In this document: positions 56,601 to 64,000 of the stretch, one piece after another
How positions within the stretch are numbered: position 1 is the first letter of the stretch
How the letters are laid out: each line of letters begins with the position of its first letter
DNA from: Siderastrea siderea
Taxonomy: Eukaryota > Cnidaria > Anthozoa > Scleractinia > Rhizangiidae
DNA: 64,000 nt
Direction: 5' to 3'
Assembly (NCBI GenBank): GCA_964030785.1
Contig: OZ034975.1
Location: 17,833,142-17,897,141, forward strand
The notes under the pieces: model-generated
The model's database searches: none
Told to the model about the DNA's origin: nothing
What the model saw: only the letters and a program-made list of their open reading frames with translations
Made by a program: the position numbers and the translations under genes

Positions 56601-58306
56601 AGTCCATTTTTTTCGCCACGTATCGGGCGTTGTATATATCTTGTGGCCCCCTGGGAAGTTCTCCTAAAGAACGGGCATTAGTAACATCGCCAACGGAACA
56701 ATAGACAGCATCAAGAGCTTCTTTTGCGGTGGCCTTTTTGTTTTTCAGTGACTCTTTTAATCGTTCCTGGATACTAGGAAGCAGCCGCCTATAAGAGTAG
56801 TTCTTCTTGGAGTTCCCATGTGGCATGACGTTGCGAATTTCATGCTCTTCGGACTTGAAAAGATACTGGATGAACGTGTAACGCATAGTACGAGTCTTGT
56901 TTTCTAAAGAGGATACAAAAAAAATAGCGATATATAAACTTATGAAAACAAGACAGAAACTGAAATCCAGGGCTTTGACCTGAAATGCATTTTCAAATGC
57001 TTAACGACGGTGCCTCCTTTAGTTACTGCGCATATGCCTTCTGCGCATCTTGGGTCTGGTCAAATATATTCCGGTTTCTTTAGCAATTTGCCCACTTATA
57101 CGAAGGTGTTTTAGCACGGTTTTTGACTATGTGGAAAAACGCAGCACTGAGCAAACCCTATCACAATAAAAAAGAATTGGGGTAACCAGGCATTTTGAGA
57201 GATAATTGAGGTTAAATTTGGAAAAAAAAACACGGTACATTCTTTGTATTTTACAGCTTTTCATAACATTATGGTTGCTTAATTCCCTCTGGAAAATGCG
57301 TGATAAAAATAACCCACATTTTCCTTTTATGATTCCAGTAGCCCTTGCTAAGATCTGCCCTTCCCCACAGTAATAACCTTTCCAAAAATACCCCTGTATT
57401 TGGAGGCACCGTCCTTAAAAGGAGCACTAAAGAGAAATTTACGTTATGACAATGTTGCCATCGCGACGCAAATTGGCGTGTCATGTGGACCAGTAATTTT
57501 CCTCCGAAACATACAACACTTAGGATATATATATATACAGCCCCTTTATGTTAGAGTATCATGTATCATATCCCACAAGTAGCGACGCCTCTAAATAAAA
57601 TGGGGCAGTAAAGTTTTATTTAGACGTACACGTTTCTTTAATCTTTCTCATGATAATTCTATACAACCTAACAGTTTCCACCCCCTGCTATATGCTGCAT
57701 GAGTAAGTGTTAAGTTAAAACTTAAAATGAAATTACAATGTAATTATCCTTTAGGGGAGAGCACCTTTCAAAAGAATTTTCAGAGAAATTTAAAAAGCAT
57801 CCAATAAGTCATGAGGACTTCGCTCAAGAAAATCATAGAAACGCAATTTTCCTTGCAGAGTGGATATTATTTTTCGAACATCTCCGTCAGAAGCGTTAAC
57901 ATAGTACACCCTCCGCAGCTGATACACGTCATGGTCTTTTGGTCCTGGCTTTCCTTGCAATGGTACTATTTCTTCAATAGCATTATCCTCGTTTCTTTTG
58001 ACGTAAAACCATTTAGTAGGTGATCCAGTGTGCTTCCATGCTCCCATGTCGTCACATTTTAAATCATCCCTGCTTTTCAACATGGTGTTGTCAACCACGA
58101 AACACACGTTATGGGCGACATTAACAGGCTGTGAAATGCACACGACCTCTGGTTCGTATTCTTGCAACAGTAATTTGACAAGTCCTTGGCATGTATAGGC
58201 CTTGCGAGTCCAAGAGAATACAGGTGTACATACATCTTGTTTGTAAGGGACGCCAACAGGTTTCAATGTCTCTTCCTCCTCTTTCTCGTCCTCTAAGTCG
58301 ATGTCG
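53648..58306 (-). CDS. MULE-type transposase with zinc-knuckle, three exons
   Basis: Exons 58306-57843, 56903-55831 and 55105-53648. The first has an acidic start (DIDLEDEKEEEETLKPVGV), then VFSWTRKAYTCQGLVKLLLQ, VDNTMLKSRDDLKCDDMGAW and an RRVYYVN block. The second has MRYTFIQYLFKSEEHEI, PHGNSKKNYSYRRLLPS, GIDPTFN (first Asp), PPVFIGPLLMHQHKDWKTYS, CGTDGEKALIDGF (second Asp) and CFIHFKDNIKREL. The third has LKPVRIEAGLGDPPSEY, RAVFGKGPYKVRKEFEHLVV and a SWIM-like cysteine/histidine knuckle (CDRTCINHSTKICEHTLAVA), ending CYGCGGEIQNPP. It would bind and move transposon DNA in the nucleus. The donor at 57843 (GC|GTTTCT) is weak, but phase fits; the donor at 55831 (AAG|GTAAGTAA) is excellent. Long intact frames suggest recent or maintained function. 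It may be the 3' part of a larger chimeric gene with the kinase upstream. Confidence 0.75.
55106..55830. other. Intron of the transposase gene
   Basis: Bounded by donor GTAAGTAACC and acceptor CTCTTTGCAAG. AT-rich, no other feature seen. Confidence 0.7.
56904..57842. other. Putative intron between transposase exons
   Basis: Ends in acceptor TCCTCTTTAG; the donor side is weak (GTTTCT). It contains no recognised gene. The phrase AAGGAGGCACCGTCGTTAAG near 57005 and its near-complement at 57402-57418 form a loose inverted pair of 415 bp, possibly an old element. Confidence 0.4.
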
Positions 58307-58575
58307 CTGTGAAAAGGGAGGAGAGGAGTGTGATAAGGAAAGTTGTAATGTTTATTTAATGTTTTGACTAGTCTGTGGAACACGTCGCACATAGGAGACA
58401 CACAAAGGGACAATGCTTATATTATGTTATTTAGTAACACACTAGTGAAAGAAGGACTTTACTCAAGACTCGGTCGTTTCACGTAAACATTATACCAGTA
58501 TGTAAAATGAAAGATTCGTTGGCTGTTAAATTAATTCGTCTTAGAAACTAAACTAGGACAATGGTAGGCTCCCAG

Positions 58576-58770
58576 TTGACCTTGTAGCCTAGTGGTTAAG
58601 AGCATTGCTCCTGTAATGGCAGGGTCATGGGCTCCAACCCGTTAATCACAGAGTTATGGATTGGAATACCGTTCAAGCCTGTGAATTGTTTCGCAGCTGC
58701 CTAAGTTGCACACTCATACGATTGCAACAGTCCGTATGTGTGAAATGTTCATGTGCAGTTCACACGTGAC
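58576..58770 (+). repeat. tRNA-derived SINE in intron
   Basis: Starts CCTTGTAGCCTAGTGGTTAAGAGC (A-box-like), then GGGTCATGGGCTCCAACCCG as a degenerate B-box, followed by a non-tRNA body with ATACGATTGCAACAGTCCGT. No cloverleaf. It lies between the exons at 58306 and 58806. Confidence 0.6.
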
Positions 58771-58805
58771 ATTTTATATGTATGTACTTTGAAATAGATA
58801 TGTAC

Positions 58806-59228
58806 CTGTCCGTTTTTTCAGGTTGGGCTGACGAATTGTTCTGGCCGAAAAAATTGGACGTACTTCCCTCGCTATTCTGATCGCAACGTAAGTCCTGAAA
58901 GATAAAAAAAAAACCTGATTTTTACATGTGACACCTGATGTCACACAGCTTATAGGCGAATAAGGATAAAATCAGATTGCTAAGAATTCCAGACAACAGA
59001 CTAGACAGAGTAGCGAATACCGGAGTACTGTGATAGAATTGTATAGCCAAGTGTTTTTAGAAAGCATATGCATAACAATGGAAGAAGACTTACATCGATT
59101 CCGTTACTGACTGAATCTTCATCTTCTTCTTCCCATGGCAGTTTGACGACAACCACGTTTTCAACATCAATGTCCTCAACCTCTTGTGTGTCAGGGCTGC
59201 TGCAGTCTGATGGACTTCTGTGCTCATT
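58806..59228 (-). CDS. Acidic linker exons between repeat exons and transposase
   Basis: Exon 59228-59094 (135 nt, phase 0 to 0) encodes NEHRSPSDCSSPDTQEVEDI, then VENVVVVKLPWEEEDEDSVS, with acceptor TTTCCAG and donor GTAAGTC. Exon 58894-58806 (89 nt) encodes DLRCDQNSEGSTSNFFGQNN, then AQPEKTD, with acceptor CTTTCAG and donor GTACAT, ending in phase 2. That phase fits exactly the C that opens the exon at 58306. Low-complexity acidic sequence with no domain recognised. These exons bridge the tandem exon array to the transposase. Confidence 0.65.
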
Positions 59229-59607
59229 CTGGAAATAATATAATGCTATCAGGACGTTCGATACAAAATAAAAACTCTTAGTCTCTCAAAATACGGATGA
59301 GGTCAAGTACTATAGATTACCCCTGAATGGGGGCATCTTTTATCATAAACGGATACCAAATTGCGGTGCTGGAGAACACAAGGTAATTTTAGGGTTGTAC
59401 AGGTGTTTTGACGATTACATTCTTTTTCCAGATCTTGTATATACTAGAAGTTCAGTTTTCCAGTTTTCTATGCAACCAACAGATATCGAGAAAATTTAAC
59501 TAGTAAAAAAATCAGGGCAATTTGGCGTGATATCGCAAATTTTAAACTGCATGAAAATCAAAGGCATTAAAGTACTTTGGATACAGAAACTGAATTTATG
59601 AACTAAC

Positions 59608-62216
59608 CACGAGAGCTTTTTCCACCGCACTGGTTTCAACAAAGGGTTCTACCCTTGTGCTGCTCACTTCTTTTGCGCTGCTGGCCTTCTGCAAAGGAGT
59701 TTCCTAAAAATTAAACATTGTAATTTCGAGTTTAATTTGTGAGCATATATTTTTACTAGCCTGGAAGTGTACTTCATTACAACAATACCATAGCACATCT
59801 GAAGGGTGATTTGAACTCTTGAAAGGTTGAACGACGTAAATAACCTCAAAATAGAATGGTAACGTGACTATAGCCATTTACCTCACGATGTCTTGGGCGT
59901 TTAACTGCGTTTCTTTCGCGTTCACCATCGTCCACTGGAGATCTTTCCACCGCACTGAGTTCAGCAAAGGCTTCTACCCTTATGATGTTCTCTTCTTTTG
60001 CGCTGTTGGCCATTTGCAAATGAGGTTCCTGATATTATACATGAAAATGACGAGATTAATTTGTCAGCACCGACTGAACCTTTTACGAGCCTGAAAGCAT
60101 ACTTTATGAAAACGGTGCCGTCGCAAATCTGAAGGGTGATTGTAAGGTTGAACCACGTAAATAGTCTCAACGTGGGATGATTACGTTAGTCTAACTATTT
60201 ACCTCATTTCTTGGGCGTTTAATTGCGTTTCTTTCACGTTCATCAACATTCACTGAAGATCTTTCCACCGCACTGGGTTCAAAAAAGGCTTCTACCCTTT
60301 TGATGCTCACTTCTTTTGCGCTGTCATCCTTCTGTAAGGGAGGTTCCTGAAATTAGACATTGAAATGGCATAAACGTTTACGAGCCTGGAAGCGTACTTT
60401 ATGAAAACATTAAAAAAGCATTAATACTTCATGACGAAAATACAAATGAAATGAAATTTTAATGAATGTTTTTTAATCTGCTAAAACACAGCTGAGTTTT
60501 GAGTTCCAATTTCCTCGATGAAAAATCCAGCGATTATTGAAAAAAGAAACAGACGTACAATGAAAGTCTTTGAAGCTGTTCGATAAACTCGCAGTTCATG
60601 AACACTTGCCTACGCCTCGTGTTATAAACTTGATAAAACACTCCTGCCCATTTATTAAACTATACATAATAACATGGCACATCTGAAGGGTGATTTTAGC
60701 ACTTAATAGGTTGAACCACGTAAATAGCCTCAAAATAGAATGGTACCTTGACTATAGCCATTTACCTCGTGATATCTTGGGCGTTTAACTGCGTTTCTTT
60801 CACGTTCACCATCGTCTACTGGAGATCCTCCCACCACGCTGGATTCAATCAAGACTTCTTCCCTTGTTATGTTCTCTTCTTTTGCAGCATTGACCTTTTG
60901 TAAAGAAGTTTCCTGAAATTAGTCTTCGAAATGGCGAAGTTAATTTGTCGGCATAAACTTTTACGAGCCTGGAAGCGTACTTTATTAAAACAGTTTCATA
61001 GCACATCTGAAGGGTGATTTGACGTACGTATAGCTTGAAGAGTTGAACCACATAGTCTCAACGCGCAATGATTTCGTTAGTCTAACCATTTACCTCATTT
61101 CTTGGGCGTTTAACTGTGTTTCTATCACGTTCATCAACATTCACCACGGCCCTGGGTTCAAAAAAAGCTCCTACCCCTGTGATGCTCGATTCTTTTGCTC
61201 TGTTGGCCCTCTGTAAAGGAAGTTCGTGAAATGAGAGATGGCAATGGTGAGGATTAATTGGTAGCATAAACTCACGAGCATGAAAGCATACTTTATCACT
61301 AATAAAACAGTTTCATAGCACATCTCAATAATGATTCTAACACCCTGAAGTGACATATATACCGTCAAATAAAATAAATAAAATTGCTTTCATCATAGCG
61401 GAGACCAGCGCGCGAAATGCGCCATCGGTGCACCATGGGTAAGCAAATCTGAGAGAAATTTTTGATTTTGACGTCAGCGTACGCCCGTCCGCCCGTACAC
61501 TCTGCATAGGGGGTGGGGGGGGGGGGGAAGAGAGTTCCAAGGCAATCCGACGGGACAGGAGACTGCTATCCTCAGCCTTGGCAGGAAATCGCGCGGTACT
61601 CTTAGGCAACGAGCGTTTTTCTTGGCTGAAAATTGCATGACCATTGTCGCTTTTGAGAAAAAAGCTTACAATCATTTAGCAAAAGATTGTTCGACAGTGT
61701 CCAAGTTTTCAACTTGAGAATAACATATCTAATATCTAGAAAAAATACTCAAAAGAATACTCAGTTGTCTTTTTGGTGGGAGACAAAACGTTCAAGCCGG
61801 TTACCAAATTTGCCTTCAAGGACTTCATGTTTATTGTGTTCTGCTGCAAACTCCCGCATGTTTATCTCGATCGAGTTGCGAACGATGAACAGCCGGATAA
61901 GTATTAAGCGTAGCCTGATGGTCGCCGTACAGACCTGCGAATTTTGTAGTCCGGGACTCGATTCTCAGAGGGGAAGATAAATTTTGTCTTAGTTTCTTTC
62001 TTTCTTTGAAATTCATAAGTAGCAGCGGAAAGCAATGTGGAGCTCCCCTTTTAGGCTTGGCTTCATCTATATATTATAGTTTACCTCATCACGTCCTGAG
62101 GATTTGTTTATGTTGCTGCCACGTTCATCAACGTCCAATGGAGATCTTTCCACCGCACTGGGTTCGATCAAGACTTCTACCCTGACGATGTTCTCTTCTT
62201 TTGTGCCGTTGGCTAT
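59608..62216 (-). CDS. Six tandemly duplicated in-phase exons (32-49 codons each)
   Basis: Exons 62216-62085, 61225-61094, 60912-60766, 60346-60203, 60028-59882 and 59703-59608 each begin and end in phase 0 and encode versions of one unit: E(P/T)-LQ-ANSAKEE-I-RVE, then EPSAVERSPVD, then DERERNAVKRPR-E. Acceptors are TTTCAG or TTTGCAG and donors GAG|GTAAAT in most. The surrounding introns are also duplicated. The exon at 61225 has GTTC|GTGAAAT on the plus strand where its sisters have C|CTGAAAT: the acceptor AG is changed to AC, so this copy is probably skipped. The last copy (59703-59608) lacks the KRPR end. Function unknown; charged and probably unstructured, with a basic KRPR motif. Confidence 0.7.
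61400..62070 (-). repeat. Dispersed repeat, family C copy 3
   Basis: Shares with copies at 16098 and 34878 the GCCTTCAAGGACTTCATG/TTCTGCTGCRAACTC block, the CCCGTCCGCCCGTAC tract and the end TTTTAGGCTTGGCT. It inserted in an intron of the tandem exon array, ending 15 bp from the donor of the exon at 62085. A G-run (61513-61529) lies inside. Confidence 0.65.
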
Positions 62217-63064
62217 CTGCAAAGATAAAGGACAGACCTTGAAATGAGGGCTAATGATTTCATTAAGGTAAAAAAAAAGATAATACTTTTAACGATTTTA
62301 CTTAGATAAAAAGAGTGAAGTAAAAGCTACTAAAAATATTTACCAAACTACTAACGGAGACTGGCGACCATTTCTGCAGCATACATCATTTGGTGCTCAT
62401 CGATCTGAACCAATTTCCTTTCTCAATTACCTGGGCCGATCATTCATTGTTAGTCTGTTTTCTATCGTAATTAACAAAACTTTTAACTGAGTTGATGTTA
62501 CTTAATTTGCTTTGAAATCACTGCAAACTCAACAAGCGAAGTCAGGTTCGCCCTGTTGTTTAACGTTATGACAAGACAAGAAAGAAATTTCCGCCATAGA
62601 TGGTTGTGCTTGGTGTCGAAAGCCTTTTGCAAATTCAGGAAAATTAACAGCTGCATTTTAGTTACAGGATTGGACGGTGTTTAGAATTGCAGGATTAGTT
62701 GCAGACTATGAGCAGTCTCTCTTTTGCGCTCAATAACAGTCGAGCATAAAAACCCTTCTTGGAAATGTGACGGGAACGCGCGTGTCGTGGGCTCCACGCG
62801 GCAGGTGATTTTCGCCCTCGCTTGTATGCTCTTTTTGCTCGACTATCCCTGAGCGGTAGGACAGACTGCTTGTGCTCGTACTCATTTACTTGATGGGCAG
62901 TTGTATCTAGGAGCATTCCACAAACAGTCAGGAGTAATTTTATGATATTCCATTTCCTGGCATTTTCCTCCTGCTTCGGGAATTCCGGCTCTAGCACGTC
63001 TACTCCCAGGGTACCATATTTCCGAAGTCTACTTTACGAAACCTTCCATTACAAGCACACATAC

Positions 63065-64000
63065 CTTCATTTTGTCGTTATCCTGGGTCAGTTGTGCTCC
63101 TGTTTGGTCCTGGTTAATGTTACACGCACTTGTCAAGATCTCCAGCACCTCACTCGCTGTAGGACGCTTTTCATTTTCAAATGTGGCACATCTTTGAAAT
63201 GCGTCATATATATTTTTCCAGCTCGTATTTTGAAGTAAGGCAAACTCTGGTAACGGGGAGGGCAGTTGATTCTTTGCCAGCATGGACTTCATGTGGCTCA
63301 TATAATTTTGTGGCTGAATTTCACCCGTCTTGAATTCGTAACTGTATGGTGTTGAGAGGCCTAGGTTGACAACGCAAAAAAACAGAAGTCCAAGTGCCCA
63401 TATGTCTACACTCTTGAGCTGACGGAGACCCATAGGTTGCTCATGTCCGGGAAGCAAGACTTCTGGCGCCCTAAATGCTGGTGTTCCTCTGTTAACGTCC
63501 TTTGTTGTTGTTAAGTTTAAGTTGCGGGTCATAATAAGCTGCGAACGAGCTTCTCCAAAATCTGACAGTTTGCAAATCACTGGTACCGTTGACCAAGACC
63601 TTTCGACCTCCGTGAGGTCTGCAAGATTGCAATAATGCTGGTTTGAAACAAGGACATTGGCTGGTTTGAGGTCGCGATGTCACACGCCGTTGTCGTGTAG
63701 GTACCTCAGGCCTTTGGTTACATCGGAGGCGATAATAGGCATTACGTGTATAAAATCGCTGGGATCTCCGTCGGCTAGTTCACTCAGTAGCTCTTTCAAC
63801 GAGTGAACCTTCTGTTCCCTTTCAAATGGACTAAAATCAAAGCACATGTATTCCATCATTATCGATGGAGGCGTAGTGCACATTCCGTGGAACGAGACGA
63901 TGTTGGCATGCTTTAAAGTGTGTAATAGTCTCACTTCTTTCAGAAAAAGGCCCTTTTCACAGACATCAAGGTCAAATAACTTTTTGACAACCACTTGTTT
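63065..64000 (-). CDS. Ser/Thr-type protein kinase domain exon, partial, with in-frame TGA
   Basis: The exon enters from beyond the window. It shows VVVKKLFDLD (beta-3 Lys), EVRLLHTLKHANIV (alpha-C Glu), MMEYMCFDF (hinge), GLRYLHDNGV, then a TGA at 63682-63680, then HRDLKPANVLVSN, VICKLSDFGEAR, RGTPAFRAPEVLL and DIWALGLLFFCVV, ending NDKMK|GTATGT at 63065 in phase 0. Lys, Glu, HRD and DFG are all present and LKPAN indicates Ser/Thr rather than Tyr specificity. The TGA stands where Cys, Val or Ile normally precedes HRD, so it is a nonsense change or sequencing error. The 12 codons between the LVSN and ICKL blocks form a short insert. The next phase-0 exon downstream is at 62216. Confidence 0.75.

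Overview
ORGANISM. The window is animal nuclear DNA. It is AT-rich and intron-rich, with small exons and GT-AG splice sites, and it is dense in Penelope-like retroelements, Harbinger, MULE and hAT elements and inverted-repeat elements. The gene types suggest an anthozoan cnidarian, most likely a stony coral: a class C GPCR, a receptor tyrosine kinase with TSP1 and SRCR-like domains, and a MULE-type transposase carrying a zinc-knuckle. This is inference from protein flavour, because no search could be run. LAYOUT. 1-2.1 kb: degenerate tandem repeats, one candidate first exon and a dispersed repeat ending in a TTC microsatellite. 2.1-7.2 kb: a 5.1-kb foldback with nearly identical arms of about 1.6 kb and a diverged pseudogene pair at its centre. 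7.5-9.4 kb: a broken class C GPCR (minus strand) with one frameshift and loss of the 7TM core after TM2. 9.7-11 kb: a minisatellite of about 50-bp units and a TA tract. 11.5-23.5 kb: mobile DNA, including a Harbinger MITE, a Penelope RT fossil, a 0.5-kb direct duplication, two TTAA-flanked elements, a decayed HARBI1-like transposase and further inverted-repeat elements. 23.6-43.2 kb: the best intact gene, a 14-exon minus-strand receptor tyrosine kinase. Its exons add up in phase to 610 codons: signal peptide, TSP1, SRCR-like, TM and kinase. Its introns hold three copies of one dispersed repeat, a Penelope insertion with a 12-bp target duplication inside an older inverted-repeat element, and a 1.75-kb TTAA element. 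44.2-48.8 kb: foldbacks and a Penelope element split by a hAT-like MITE, then an inverted pair of hammerhead ribozymes. 49.7-51.8 kb: a 2.15-kb minisatellite of 16-bp units. 53.6-64 kb: minus-strand exons in compatible phase that appear to join a Ser/Thr-type kinase domain, six tandemly duplicated exons of 32-49 codons, an acidic linker and a MULE-type transposase. The kinase exon runs off the right end. HOW IT FITS. The receptor kinase looks like a functional host signalling gene that tolerates heavy repeat load in its introns. The GPCR, Harbinger and Penelope copies are decaying. The two observations most worth following are the kinase-to-transposase exon chain at the right end and the recurring TTAA-flanked or foldback elements that carry a short ATG exon followed by a splice donor.
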